64,000 nt of DNA from Phormidesmis sp963789215 (GCA_963789215.1 CAWBJY010000002.1:744001-808000); one strand, 5' to 3'; positions 1 to 8,890 are shown, counted from the first letter of the stretch. Translations and numbers: made by a program. Notes: a model not told the origin generated them from the letters alone.

Positions 1-465
1 CGTAATGGGCGCAGCCGCTCCGCCTAAGTGCACTACTTTTACGCCCGCTTGTGTCCAAGCCCAGGCAATATTATTGCCAAAGCGTCGTCCGCCTAAACGG
101 TCATGCGCCATGCTGATGCCCTGAATAGAGAGTCCGTTGACGCTGTAGTCGCCAGGTTCATCAATGACTTCTGTATTTGCGTATTGGTTAGTTAGAAAGC
201 CTTCATCGAATAGGCGGCTGCTGAGCAAAACTAAATCGGCAGCGGCAGTAGGCTGAGCATAGCCTTCCGTGCAGCCTGTGGCCTTAAATGGATTGACCAG
301 AACGCTCTGACCACCACCTGAGAACAGAAAGGCGGTATGGCCCAAGGCTGTGATGGAGAGAGAACCGCTTTGCGCCTGGTAAGACTGATAGCTAGAAGCC
401 AGTCCTAACCCTAAAGTGCTTGCAAAGGTTGCGCTGGCATATTGCAGCAGTTGTCGCCGTTTCAT
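1..465 (-). CDS. MBL-fold metallo-hydrolase (UlaG/UPF0173-like), C-terminus outside window
   Basis: Reading the reverse strand from the ATG at 465 gives an open frame of 155 codons that runs off the window edge. The N-terminus is MKRRQLLQYASATFAS, a twin-arginine-like export signal. The sequence then reads ITALGHTAFLFSGGGQSVLV and LVNPF, the typical opening of UlaG/UPF0173-type metallo-beta-lactamase-fold hydrolases, and later SVNGLSIQGISMAHD. The metal-binding region proper and the C-terminus are not visible, so the substrate cannot be guessed. The family call is from pattern recognition; the export signal is read directly. Confidence 0.7.
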   Translation of the reverse strand, partial: MKRRQLLQYASATFASTLGLGLASSYQSYQAQSGSLSITALGHTAFLFSGGGQSVLVNPFKATGCTEGYAQPTAAADLVLLSSRLFDEGFLTNQYANTEVIDEPGDYSVNGLSIQGISMAHDRLGGRRFGNNIAWAWTQAGVKVVHLGGAAAPIT

Positions 466-577
466 ATTGTCTTCAACCGTATCTTTTCTAACGTCATGGG
501 GCCGATTTAACTATCCTGCCGCATGGCGCGACGTTCTACGCAACCAAGCTGGGCCAGTTTGTTGGAGCGGCCTGCTG

Positions 578-1168
578 CTATCCCAACCGTACCAAAAAGT
601 TTTTCAGTAAGTCTTTGCCAGATTCTGTGAGGACACTTTCAGGGTGAAACTGCACGCCTTCGATGTGGGGATAGTCTCGATGGCGAACGCCCATAATGGT
701 GCCATCTGCGACCCAGGCGGTAATTTCCAATACTTCAGGGCAAGTGTCTTTGTCTATGACTAGGCTGTGATAGCGAGTGGCCGTCAGAGGTTCGGCTAAG
801 CCTTTAAAGACGCCCATGTTCTTATGGCTAACTGGCGATGTTTTCCCATGCATTAGCTCTGGGGCAGAAACGACCTTGCCACCAAAAGCCTGACCAATGC
901 TTTGATGACCGAGACAAACGCCAAGGATAGGCATTTGAGGGCCTAGGTGCTCGATGATATCTAGAGAAATGCCGGCATCATCGGGCGTACCAGGGCCCGG
1001 AGAGATGACGATACCGTCTGGCTTTTTGGCCTTGATTTCTTCAAGGGTAATTTGGTCGTTGCGGTAGACTTCGATGTCTTTAGCGACGCTGATGGTTTGG
1101 CCTAGCTCACCTAGATACTGCACCAAGTTGTATGTAAAGCTGTCGTAGTTATCAATAACTAGAATCAT
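578..1168 (-). CDS. trpG: Anthranilate/para-aminobenzoate synthase glutamine amidotransferase subunit (component II)
   Basis: A 196-residue class I glutamine amidotransferase that hydrolyses glutamine and passes ammonia to the chorismate-binding partner (TrpE for tryptophan, PabB for folate). The N-terminus ILVIDNYDSFTYNLVQYL, the oxyanion motif SPGPGTP, the nucleophile Cys85 in GVCLGHQ, and the His-Glu pair in GVQFHPES are all present, and the length is normal. In many bacteria one such protein serves both pathways. A chorismate-binding subunit of PabB type is encoded in this window at 32701-34186, about 32 kb away, so an amphibolic PabA/TrpG role is likely. No partner gene is adjacent. Confidence 0.93.
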   Translation of the reverse strand: MILVIDNYDSFTYNLVQYLGELGQTISVAKDIEVYRNDQITLEEIKAKKPDGIVISPGPGTPDDAGISLDIIEHLGPQMPILGVCLGHQSIGQAFGGKVVSAPELMHGKTSPVSHKNMGVFKGLAEPLTATRYHSLVIDKDTCPEVLEITAWVADGTIMGVRHRDYPHIEGVQFHPESVLTESGKDLLKNFLVRLG

Positions 1169-1247
1169 AGAGATTGCGGCGGATGCAGCCGGAGAATATA
1201 GGCGCGATCTTTAAAAATAACGCTCAGCCGAGCAGCTAACTAGCTAG

Positions 1248-1856
1248 CTAATGTAGATGGTTCTGTAAGCTCGCCCAAAGAGGAGGTGCAAAGATCAGGG
1301 CGGCAATTAAAAGGGCGACGATGGCGGCCATGAGCACAGCTCCGGCGGCGCAGTCTTTTGCGACTTTGGCTAGCTTATGGTAAGTCTGGCCGACGGTGAG
1401 GTCTACTAATGATTCTAAGGCGGTGTTGAGAATTTCCATGACGAGCACCGCGCCGATAGTGAGGCAAATGACGGCGATTTCGATGTTGCTGACGTTTAGC
1501 GCCCAGCAAAGAAGCATGGCCAAAATGCCAACGCCTGTATGGACTCTGAAGTTGCGCTGCGTTTTGAAGGCGTAGGAGATACCGGCCCAAGCGTATCTGA
1601 AGCTGGTGAAGAGATTGGGCGCGACTTGCCAAGATTGCGATCGCTCCACTCCCAATTTTTCACCTCCTAGCTTTTCGCTTAGCTGTGTACCTGCTTTATT
1701 TCTGAGTGTCTCTGACGGGGATTCTGCTGACATGGATTTACCGTAAAGCGCCTTACTGTAATGAGTTCGGTTGCGATGATCCAGTTTTCCCCTACGCGTC
1801 GGACTGCTGCGGGAAGATTTATTATTTTGAGAGAACTGGTTATCACGAGAGAACAT
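1248..1856 (-). CDS. dgkA: Diacylglycerol/undecaprenol kinase, DgkA family
   Basis: A small integral-membrane kinase of the prokaryotic DgkA family. The catalytic domain occupies roughly residues 83-200: an amphipathic start (FTSFRYAWAGISYAFKTQRN), hydrophobic helices, and the family signature EILNTALESLVDL, whose glutamate and asparagine are used for ATP/Mg binding. The family phosphorylates diacylglycerol or undecaprenol at the inner membrane. The first ~80 residues are an unusual polar, Ser/Arg-rich extension without recognisable domain; internal methionines (for example residue 42, MSAESPSETL) would give a shorter protein, so the start is uncertain. The flanking 1857-2016 shows no gene. 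Confidence 0.85.
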   Translation of the reverse strand: MFSRDNQFSQNNKSSRSSPTRRGKLDHRNRTHYSKALYGKSMSAESPSETLRNKAGTQLSEKLGGEKLGVERSQSWQVAPNLFTSFRYAWAGISYAFKTQRNFRVHTGVGILAMLLCWALNVSNIEIAVICLTIGAVLVMEILNTALESLVDLTVGQTYHKLAKVAKDCAAGAVLMAAIVALLIAALIFAPPLWASLQNHLH

Positions 1857-2016
1857 ACGCAGATATTCCTGTTGGCGTCGCTATGGTCATGACGGTTTAG
1901 GTAAGAGTGACCTTTTCCCTACTGACGACGATTGCCCCTAAACGTTGCCCAGTTCTTAAGTTAATGTACCTCAGACCTTGACGCTTAATTGTGTTGAGTC
2001 TAGCTAGGGAGAGCCG

Positions 2017-2571
2017 TTAGTCTTCTTCGATTAGCGCTAGCAGATGATCTTGCTTATTCAGCATACTGATTAAGCTTGGTTCGTCTGGATGATCCCATCC
2101 TAATAAGTGAAGCAGACCGTGAGCTGCAAGCCAGATAACTTCCTGTGAGAGGCTGCGATCGCACGCTTTAGCCTGTCTTTCGGCTGTCTCGACAGAGATG
2201 ATGATGTCTCCTAAATACAGCGGCTGCTCTTGGTTAAGCGCATCCGCACCGGGTAGGTCAGTTTCTAATGCCGCAAAGGAGAGTACATCGGTGGGTTTTG
2301 ACTGGTGGCGATAGTCAGTATTGAGCTGCTGAATTTCGGCGTCTGTCGTGAGGCGCAAGCTGAGTTCGTAAGCGTTAAGGGGTGAGAGCGCTGGATTTAG
2401 CTCGGCTAGCCAGAGGGTGAGCCAAGTTTGGTATTGGGCGATCGCAATTCCAGGTACGTCAACCAATGCCCCCTCAACAAACGCCTCTACCTGAATATTC
2501 TCCGCTAGCTTCTTTGCCTGACTCTTTGTCTGACTTTCTGTCTGAAGCCCGCTCTGACTAGGTGTCGCCAT
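2017..2571 (-). CDS. ybeY: Endoribonuclease YbeY (16S rRNA 3'-end maturation)
   Basis: 184 residues. The zinc-binding signature HGLLHLLGWDH near the C-terminus identifies the YbeY/UPF0054 family of single-strand endoribonucleases that take part in 16S rRNA processing and ribosome quality control. YRHQSKPTDVLSF in the middle is the second conserved block. The N-terminus is extended by a polar stretch (QTESQTKSQAKK) encoded by three 12-bp near-repeats at 2512-2547, in-frame tandem duplications of the kind that also fill the intergenic spacers of this window. It is followed 10 bases upstream by the small DUF3285 gene in the same direction and probably shares its transcript. Confidence 0.93.
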   Translation of the reverse strand: MATPSQSGLQTESQTKSQAKKLAENIQVEAFVEGALVDVPGIAIAQYQTWLTLWLAELNPALSPLNAYELSLRLTTDAEIQQLNTDYRHQSKPTDVLSFAALETDLPGADALNQEQPLYLGDIIISVETAERQAKACDRSLSQEVIWLAAHGLLHLLGWDHPDEPSLISMLNKQDHLLALIEED

Positions 2572-2580
2572 GATTAGTTG

Positions 2581-2769
2581 CTACCGGGTAAGGTACGCGA
2601 GGCCCACGAACAGACTGAGCAGCGCTACTGAGGATAGGAAAAAGTGGTAGAGCGATGTGCCTCCTTTTTTAACCATATTGCGCATTGCTAGCTTTACAAA
2701 GCTTGGGGGTGGCTCGTCTAGAGAAGACTTTGACTCTGGTTGAGCCACTGCTGATTTATCGGTTGTCAT
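2581..2769 (-). CDS. DUF3285-type small membrane protein
   Basis: 62 residues. The N-terminal half is polar; the C-terminal half MRNMVKKGGTSLYHFFLSS followed by a hydrophobic segment (VALLSLFVGLAYL) forms one predicted transmembrane helix. I recognise it as the small cyanobacterial DUF3285 family. No function is known. It sits between prfB and ybeY on the same strand, 11 bases from the ybeY-proximal end, which suggests co-transcription with ybeY. Confidence 0.75.
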   Translation of the reverse strand: MTTDKSAVAQPESKSSLDEPPPSFVKLAMRNMVKKGGTSLYHFFLSSVALLSLFVGLAYLTR

Positions 2770-2864
2770 GTTGTCTATTTATTAAGGGGCTAAGTACAGT
2801 TTACCGCTGAGCGCTTACCGGTGAAACGATGAAGTCAGTTTCTAAGTGAGTCGAGGCAAGCTGA

Positions 2865-3996
2865 TTAAACGACGCTGGTTCCCGCTTCGACGAGCTGATT
2901 TTCTTGGCGCAGGTAAGCTTGAATAAACGCTTCTAGATCGCCGTCCATTACATCAGAGACGGCAGTGGTTTCTACGCTGGTACGCAGGTCTTTTACCATT
3001 TGATACGGCTGAAAGACGTAGTTGCGAATTTGATTTCCCCAAGCCGCTTCGACCATATCGCCGCGAATGTCTGCGATTTCTTGAGTTCGCTGTTCTTGCG
3101 CAATCACTAACAGCTTAGATTTGAGCAAGGCCATTGCTTTTTCTTTGTTTTGGAGCTGCGATCGCTCTTCTGTACAGCGCACCGATATGCCAGTAGGCAA
3201 ATGTGTGATGCGCACAGCCGTCTCTACCTTGTTTACATTTTGACCGCCCGCACCCCCAGAGCGCGAGGTTTTTACCTCCAGATCTTTGTCTGGAATATTT
3301 AGCTCTACATCCTTATCAAGAATAGGCATCACTTCAACGCCTGCAAAACTAGTTTGCCGTTTGCCGTTAGCGTTAAAAGGCGAAATTCTCACCAGACGGT
3401 GCGTCCCCTTTTCTCCTTTTAAGTATCCATAAGCGTAGCGGCCATCAACTTCTACCGTAACCGATTTGAGACCGGCTTCATCTCCCTCAGATTTCTCCAT
3501 CAGGGTAAGCCGATAGCCATTTTGCTCGCTCCATCGGCTGTACATGCGCAGCAGCATTTCTGCCCAATCTTGCGCATCGGTTCCGCCCGCGCCTGCGTTG
3601 ATACTAATGACTGCGCCTTCTTTGTCGTAAGGCCCAGACAGGAGCTGCTGTAATTCCCACTGATCTAGCTCGCGGTTGAGCTGATTAACGGTTTTTTCGG
3701 CTTCGTTTAGGAGCGATTCGTCTTGCTCTAGTTCTAGCAGATCTAGGATTGCTTCCGAGTCGCCAATGCTAGTCTTCCAACCTTGAACCTGGGCTAGGTT
3801 GGACTTGTATTCGTTTAGCTCTTGCAATAGCTTTTGAGCATTATCTTGGTCGTCCCAAAAGTCTGGCTGGGCCGAAAGCTGCTCTAAATCTTTGATCTTG
3901 GCATTAAGCGCGGGAACGTCAAAGGTATTCCTGAGCTTTGCCCAGGCGCTCGAAGAGCAGCTCAAGTTCTCGCTTGAGTATGGAAGTATCAAACAT
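2865..3996 (-). CDS. prfB: Peptide chain release factor 2, expressed by programmed +1 frameshift
   Basis: RF2 ends translation at UGA and UAA. The protein shows the stop-codon recognition tripeptide SPF (VRISPFNANGKR) and the peptidyl-transferase motif GGQ (RSGGAGGQNVNK). It is encoded in two frames: a 25-codon first frame starts at ATG 3996-3994 (MFDTSILKRELELLFERLG...AQEYL) and stops at an in-frame TGA at 3921-3919; the main frame continues as DVPALNAKIKDLEQ. The slip site CTT TGA C lies at 3924-3918, preceded by the Shine-Dalgarno-like CAGGAA. The spliced product is about 376 residues, normal for RF2. The alternative uninterrupted start at 3992 would give an N-terminus unlike RF2 and is rejected. 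Confidence 0.95.
3918..3924 (-). other. prfB programmed +1 frameshift site (CTT TGA C)
   Basis: On the minus strand the sequence reads TAC CTT TGA C, with CAGGAA just upstream acting as a possible internal Shine-Dalgarno stimulator. This is the classical autoregulatory RF2 site: when RF2 is scarce, the ribosome pauses at UGA and slips +1 from CUU to UUU. Reading frames on both sides were checked by hand and match the two parts of RF2. Confidence 0.93.
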
Positions 3997-4045
3997 ATGT
4001 CAACCGGTCGTTGAGGCCGGTGAATTGAACAATCACAATCAATAG

Positions 4046-4113
4046 CTTAGCGCTATTCGCTAAGTGTAAAAAAGGACTGACTAAATGCATAAGCGCTTCA
4101 GTCAGTCCTTTTT
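4046..4113 (-). terminator. Rho-independent terminator after the BI-1 gene, with a second hairpin
   Basis: Positions 4068-4082 and 4100-4113 form a long inverted repeat (AAAAAAGGACTGACT paired with AGTCAGTCCTTTTT), giving a U-run on either strand. A separate 7-bp hairpin (CTTAGCG, 5-base loop, CGCTAAG) lies at 4046-4064. The pair lies between the BI-1 gene and prfB, both on the minus strand, so it probably ends the BI-1 transcript and insulates prfB. Confidence 0.8.
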
Positions 4114-4203
4114 ATTCAGTCTTTTCTATGTAGCTATCTATGAATAGAAAGGACTGCTGGCTTAATTGGATGCGAGCTTTAGGCGATCGCGCAGCCGCAC
4201 TGT

Positions 4204-4932
4204 CTAGTCTCTGCTGTTAGTTGCAATCAAAAGTCTAAGAATGAACACGAACAGGTTTACGTAAGTGAGATACATCGATAGGGCCGCTGGAATAGCCTGC
4301 TCGTCGGTATAGGTGCGAGGCAAAACGAAGAAGTCAACAACCGCGGCGCCCACAAATAGCAAGACACCAATCGCTGAGATGGCAATTTCGATCGTATTAG
4401 GCGCATATACGCCAAAGAAGCTCAGGGCAAACTGGCCAATAACCACCACTACCAGGGCTAGAATGCCAAGCTGGACAGTTTTGGTCAGTGCGAATCCGTC
4501 TTCTTCAGATAGGTTAGAACCAATGGGCCGAGCGGCAATAAAAGTAACGCCGCAAGCTAGTGCCGCTACGCCTACACCCTCTATACCAACGCCGGGTGTT
4601 TGGGTTGCCATATTTACTAATCCGCTTAGCGTATAGCCAGAAAGCAGGCTGTAGGTTGCAAGCAAGGGTAGCGCGACAGCATTGTTGCCTTTCATTGCTA
4701 CGCCGCGCGCCACGAAAAACAAAGCGAGTTCTGCGATGACAGCAACTATCAGCGTTTGCATAAATAGCGCCGGCTGATTCGCAAGTACGCTTAAGCCGCC
4801 TAATGTGCCTGCGGCTGTGAGGATAAGTCCACCACCGACGTAGGGCAACGCGTTGGCAATAACGTTTGGCCCCACTAAAGACTGACCCTGTGCGTCGCGG
4901 ATGGCTTTCCGAAAGTTACTAGTGTTGCTCAT
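4204..4932 (-). CDS. Bax inhibitor-1 / YccA family membrane protein
   Basis: 242 residues with seven or so hydrophobic helices (for example VGGGLILTAAGTLGGLSVL, LIVAVIAELALFFVA, LGILALVVVVIGQFALSFF, AISAIGVLLFVGAAVVDFF). The C-terminal block AALSMYLTYVNLFVFILRLL is the hallmark of the BI-1/US12 family, whose characterised members are pH-sensitive calcium-leak or stress-modulating membrane proteins. It is preceded by a soluble N-terminus with SLVGPNVIANALPYV. A strong terminator follows it at 4046-4113, so it looks monocistronic. The physiological role in cyanobacteria is not established. Confidence 0.85.
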   Translation of the reverse strand: MSNTSNFRKAIRDAQGQSLVGPNVIANALPYVGGGLILTAAGTLGGLSVLANQPALFMQTLIVAVIAELALFFVARGVAMKGNNAVALPLLATYSLLSGYTLSGLVNMATQTPGVGIEGVGVAALACGVTFIAARPIGSNLSEEDGFALTKTVQLGILALVVVVIGQFALSFFGVYAPNTIEIAISAIGVLLFVGAAVVDFFVLPRTYTDEQAIPAALSMYLTYVNLFVFILRLLIATNSRD

Positions 4933-5602
4933 CTAAATCAGCCTCTTTTGAACAAAGATTTGTATTTTTTAGTTTAGTCAATCCTTCGCCCGCTAGCGAT
5001 TACGGGTTTCCTCCTGCGGTCTGTAGCGCCCGATGGCGACGAGGCGATGCTCCGGCGATAGCGTTTGGATAGCCACCTTGTTTGGATAGCCACCTTAAAG
5101 TACGGCTAAAAAATGCGGCTAAAAAATATGCGTAGATATTTAGTCAACAATGAGCGGATAGGAAACTGGCGACTGTCAGTAAAACCGATAAGAAAACATC
5201 TGAAAAAATATTTTAGGTAGTTGTTCATAGACTTTTTTCAGCGTTTCTAACAGGAATAAATGTTCTTTAAGTTATCAGTAATCTCCGTGAAAGTGCTGTG
5301 GAAAAACACCTTTAAATAAGCCTGATTGCGATTGTTTATAAAGTTAAAACGATTACTTTTGAATTGATTTTAGATCTCAGAAAATATACGGATAAAAGGC
5401 TCAGGACCCCTTTTGCTAAAAGGCTGAGAAGGTTTGTGAAAAGCGCTGCGTTTACACCAATTTGCGTATATTTGCTCAGTTATTTGGAAGACCTCCCTAT
5501 TCACTACCGTAATTCAACGATGGTTGCAAAGAGGCCGCTTCCCGAGAATGAATTTAATTCACGCAATAACGCTTCGACGCAGTAATCACTGCCCCTAAAC
5601 TT
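4933..5602. other. Long intergenic region between divergent BI-1 gene and sigF
   Basis: 670 bases with no convincing gene. It should hold the promoters of the BI-1 gene (leftward) and sigF (rightward). The left part carries two tandem duplications: a 17-bp unit twice at 5063-5096 and a 13-bp unit (TACGGCTAAAAAA / TGCGGCTAAAAAA) at 5101-5126. The right part is AT-rich. An open frame at 5364-5585 begins with TTG, has no family resemblance and is not counted as a gene. Confidence 0.6.
5063..5126. repeat. Two short tandem duplications (2 x 17 bp, 2 x 13 bp)
   Basis: GTTTGGATAGCCACCTT is present twice in perfect head-to-tail copies at 5063-5079 and 5080-5096. Four bases later, TACGGCTAAAAAA and TGCGGCTAAAAAA follow each other at 5101-5126. 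These look like independent slippage duplications. Confidence 0.85.
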
Positions 5603-6466
5603 ATGGCTTCTTCTCAAACAGCAACTCTTACAGCCGCTAGAAAGGCAAATAAGGTTGCAACCAAAACAGCGAAATCTGAAAAATCTGCAAAGCTTCGCTC
5701 TCGCGGTATGGAACTCTTAATGGAGTACAAGCAAGACCGCACTTCGGTTCGTTTGCGCAATGAGCTGGTTCGTTTGAATGCGGGTTTGGTTCGTAAGATC
5801 GCTCACCGCGTTAGCCATCAGTGCGCTGAGCCTTACGAAGATCTTGAGCAAATTGGCTATATCGGTTTGATTCGTTCTATTGAGCGTTTTGATCCCGGCC
5901 AAGGCTGTGCCTTTAGCTCTTTTGCAGTGCCTTATATTCGGGGTGAGATGCTTCACTTTTTGCGCGATCGCGGTACTACTGTAAAAATTCCCCGTCGCTG
6001 GCAAGATCTGCAAAAAGCGGGTCAAAAATGTCAAGCTGAGCTGATTCGTCAGTATGGTCGCCAGCCAACAGACATTGAGATGGCTGAAGCGGTTGATGTT
6101 TCTGTGCAAGAGTGGCGTCAGGTCAAGATGGCCAATAAGAACCGAATGCCTTTGAGCTTGGACGCAACGGTTTCCCATCAGATTGATTCGAGCATTACGC
6201 TAGGCGATACCCTTCCAGATCTGCACTACATCGTTTTGCAGGGCCTAGAAGAAGATCGCCAGCAAATTCAAAGAGCGATGAATCAGCTAGAAGAGAAGAC
6301 GCGCTCTGCGATTGACTATGTGTTTTTCAAAGGTATGTCTCGTAAGGAAGTCGCTGAGCGGATTGGCGTTAGCCCGATGACGGTGACCCGTCGCATTCAG
6401 CGCGGCGTAGAACAGATGGTTGCCTACCTACAGCCTCAACAGAGTTTGCAAGCCGACCAGCAGTAG
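5603..6466 (+). CDS. sigF: Group 3 RNA polymerase sigma factor SigF
   Basis: 287 residues of the sigma-70 family, SigB/SigF/SigG subfamily. Region 2 is seen as YEDLEQIGYIGLIRSIERFD followed by FSSFAVPYIRGEMLHFLRDR; region 3 as PRRWQDLQKAGQKCQAEL; region 4 helix-turn-helix as SRKEVAERIGVSPMTVTRRI. Cyanobacterial SigF directs genes for type IV pili, motility and envelope functions. About 35 residues of Ala/Lys-rich leader precede the conserved part; no clear Shine-Dalgarno sits before the chosen ATG, so the start could be slightly further in. A terminator follows at 6521-6556, so the gene is probably monocistronic. No anti-sigma gene is adjacent. Confidence 0.9.
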   Translation: MASSQTATLTAARKANKVATKTAKSEKSAKLRSRGMELLMEYKQDRTSVRLRNELVRLNAGLVRKIAHRVSHQCAEPYEDLEQIGYIGLIRSIERFDPGQGCAFSSFAVPYIRGEMLHFLRDRGTTVKIPRRWQDLQKAGQKCQAELIRQYGRQPTDIEMAEAVDVSVQEWRQVKMANKNRMPLSLDATVSHQIDSSITLGDTLPDLHYIVLQGLEEDRQQIQRAMNQLEEKTRSAIDYVFFKGMSRKEVAERIGVSPMTVTRRIQRGVEQMVAYLQPQQSLQADQQ

Positions 6467-6520
6467 GTCGAGACTTCTCTTCCCTCTAAGTTTTTAGTTT
6501 TGTTTCTCCTAAGTGACTCG

Positions 6521-6556
6521 AACCGGTGTAGTTGTATGACGACTGCGCCGGTTTTC
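6521..6556 (+). terminator. Terminator after sigF
   Basis: AACCGGTGTAGT pairs with ACTGCGCCGGTT (12 bp, two G-U pairs) and is followed by TTTTCTT. The rest of the 6467-6769 spacer must contain the promoter of the ATP-grasp gene; no clear consensus is visible there. Confidence 0.75.
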
Positions 6557-6769
6557 TTATGGCCCGACTCGATTTTGACCCGCTAAGTTCTGCCTGCGAA
6601 TCAAATTCAGCTCAAATTTAGCTATTAGCTATAAGACTAGATCTATCTATTAGAGTGAGAGTGTCAGGGCATCGCGTATTAAGCTTTAATCAGCAGATGT
6701 TCAAAAAATAGCAAATGTCAAAGCGGGCATTGAAGCCGCACTCGATTCCTTGCCTGGAGGCTCCTATCT

Positions 6770-8344
6770 ATGGTTACTGCCGAAGCCACTCTTCCGCTTA
6801 GTCGCGTTCAGGGGAGTCGATCTAAAGACGAGCGCTTTCATCATCTGCAAGCCGATCTAAAGGAGCGCTGGCATTCGATTGATGAGTTTGACCGTAGCCC
6901 TCGGCAAATCTTAGTTGTGCCTTCGCTGAGTTTAGACCAAGCTGAGCTATCGAAAGTGAAAGGGGTTCACCATTACGAGGAGCGGCTGCTGTTCTCTTTA
7001 ATTCGGCTGCGTAATCCTGAAACCAGGCTAATTTATGTAACTTCTCAGCCGCTGCATCCTAGCATTGTGGATTACTATCTGGAGCTGCTGCCGGGGATTC
7101 CTAGCTCTCATGCGCGCGATCGCCTAGAGCTATTCGCTACCTACGACTCTTCTTTGCGACCGCTAACTGAAAAGATTCTGGCTCGTCCGCGCCTGATGAA
7201 GCGCATTAAGGCAAAAATCAAGCCCGACGAAGCCTACATGACTTGCTATAACTCTACTGAGCTGGAGAAAGAGCTAGCACTAGCTCTCGATTTACCTCTG
7301 CTGGCGGTCGATCCAGAACTGCTCTACTGGGGAACTAAAGGTGGCAGTCGGCAGATATTTACGGAGTGCAGTATCCCTCTACCAGATGGGAGTGAACTGA
7401 CGCACAGTACGGCTGAGCTGTCTGAGGTAACGGCGGATTTGTGGGAGCGACAGCCTGAGCTAAAGCGGATTGTGATTAAGCTGAATGAGGGCTTTTCGGG
7501 TGAGGGGAATGCGCTGCTTGCGCTGGCAGGTTTGGCAGATGTTGCGCCTGGCAAGGCTGATCGAAGCAGTCGGGTGAAGGCGATCGCTGCTGCAATGGCC
7601 GATTTACGATTCCAGTGTAAGACCGAAACCTGGGCCTCTTTTGAAAGAAAAATTGGGGAGTTGGGGGCGATCGCAGAAGCTTTTATTGAAGGCGAACAAA
7701 AGTTCTCTCCTAGCGTTCAAGGCCGCGTTACACCTAGAGGCGATGTCGAAATTCTCTCTACGCACGATCAGGTGCTCGGCGGCCCGGATGGCCAGATATT
7801 TTTAGGCTGCACGTTTCCGGCTGCAGAAGATTATCGGATGGCGCTGCAAGAAATGGGCCGAAAGGTGGGTCAAAACCTGGCCGCAAAAGGAGCGCTAGAG
7901 CGTTACAGCGTGGATTTTATTGCGGTGCATCAGCCAGAGAATGTAGAAAACCCCTGGGATATCAGCGCTATTGAAATTAACTTACGCAAGGGCGGGACGA
8001 CTCATCCTTTCATGGCACTAAAGCTGTTGACTAACGGCACCTATAGCCTAGAAGACGGCAAGTTTTATACCAAAAACGGGCAGGCCAAATACTACCGGGC
8101 GTCAGATAATTTGCAAAGCGAAGCTTATCGAGGTCTTTTGCCCAACGATTTAGTAGACATCATCATGGGCGAGCAGCTGCACTTTAGCTCTATTGATGGG
8201 GTTGGCGTTGTTTTTCACCTGATGGGCTGCTTGAGCGAGCACGGCAAACTAGGGTTGACCTGCATTGGCAATACGCCCGCAGAAGCCGAAGCTATCTACG
8301 AGAAAGTAGTGGCGACGATAGATCGCGCTACGCAGGAGAGCTAG
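6770..8344 (+). CDS. ATP-grasp ligase, PGM1 (pheganomycin peptide ligase)-related
   Basis: 524 residues. The C-terminal two thirds look like an ATP-grasp ligase: IVIKLNEGFSGEGNALL (nucleotide-binding strand and loop), AEAFIEGEQKFSPSVQG, and ISAIEINLRKGGTTHPFMAL with the Mg-binding Glu/Asn pair. The N-terminal part (RQILVVPSLSLDQAEL...RLIYVTSQPL) resembles a pre-ATP-grasp domain. I associate this architecture with cyanobacterial proteins annotated as PGM1-related peptide ligases, which would join an amino acid or small acid to an amine using ATP. The substrate is unknown and no biosynthetic partner is adjacent (smpB follows convergently). The class is fairly secure, the PGM1 relation less so. 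Confidence 0.65.
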   Translation: MVTAEATLPLSRVQGSRSKDERFHHLQADLKERWHSIDEFDRSPRQILVVPSLSLDQAELSKVKGVHHYEERLLFSLIRLRNPETRLIYVTSQPLHPSIVDYYLELLPGIPSSHARDRLELFATYDSSLRPLTEKILARPRLMKRIKAKIKPDEAYMTCYNSTELEKELALALDLPLLAVDPELLYWGTKGGSRQIFTECSIPLPDGSELTHSTAELSEVTADLWERQPELKRIVIKLNEGFSGEGNALLALAGLADVAPGKADRSSRVKAIAAAMADLRFQCKTETWASFERKIGELGAIAEAFIEGEQKFSPSVQGRVTPRGDVEILSTHDQVLGGPDGQIFLGCTFPAAEDYRMALQEMGRKVGQNLAAKGALERYSVDFIAVHQPENVENPWDISAIEINLRKGGTTHPFMALKLLTNGTYSLEDGKFYTKNGQAKYYRASDNLQSEAYRGLLPNDLVDIIMGEQLHFSSIDGVGVVFHLMGCLSEHGKLGLTCIGNTPAEAEAIYEKVVATIDRATQES

Positions 8345-8398
8345 ATTGCAGATCGCGATCGCGAAAAAACCACAGCATCAATAAACCACATTAATAAG

Positions 8399-8890
8399 CT
8401 ACTGGTAGCTAGCTTTTTTAACTCGATCCATTTCTCGCTTGTCCTGTTTCTTCTTTAGGCTTTCGCGCTTATCGTGCAGCTTTTTACCTTTGCCGAGTGC
8501 AATGCTCACCTTAACTCGCCCATTTTTGAAGTACATCTTCAGCGGTATGAGCGTCAGCCCTTTTTGCTCTGTCTGGCCGATCAGCTTGCGAATTTCCTGC
8601 TTGTGCAGCAGCAGCTTTCGAGTGCGGCGCGGTTCGTGGTTATAGACTAGGCTCGTCATGCTGTGAGGTGAGATATGCACGTTGTGCAGCCAAGCTTCGC
8701 CTTTTCTGACGTTAGCAAAGCCGTCGCGCAGGTTGAGTTTGCCTTCGCGGATAGATTTTACCTCTGTGCCTGTGAGCGCAATTCCGGCTTCGTAGGTGTC
8801 CAAAATTTCGTATTGAAAGCGGGCCTGACGATTGTCAGCGACAATTTTTACGCCGCCACCGCTGCTGCTAGTTTTAGCCTGGGTTGCCAT
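8399..8890 (-). CDS. smpB: SsrA-binding protein SmpB (trans-translation)
   Basis: 163 residues. It binds tmRNA and brings it to stalled ribosomes. Conserved blocks are NRQARFQYEILDTYEAGI, LTGTEVKSIREGKLNLRDGF, RTRKLLLHKQEI and the basic C-terminal tail GKKLHDKRESLKKKQDKR, which reaches into the mRNA channel. It has a short N-terminal Ser/Gly extension. No tmRNA gene was noticed in the window. It is separated by about 40 bases from the YciI gene upstream on the same strand. Confidence 0.95.
   Translation of the reverse strand: MATQAKTSSSGGGVKIVADNRQARFQYEILDTYEAGIALTGTEVKSIREGKLNLRDGFANVRKGEAWLHNVHISPHSMTSLVYNHEPRRTRKLLLHKQEIRKLIGQTEQKGLTLIPLKMYFKNGRVKVSIALGKGKKLHDKRESLKKKQDKREMDRVKKASYQ

Noticed and set aside
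5364..5585. Open frame of 73 codons before sigF
   Set aside because: TTG start, no Shine-Dalgarno, no family resemblance; lies in the AT-rich promoter region of sigF.
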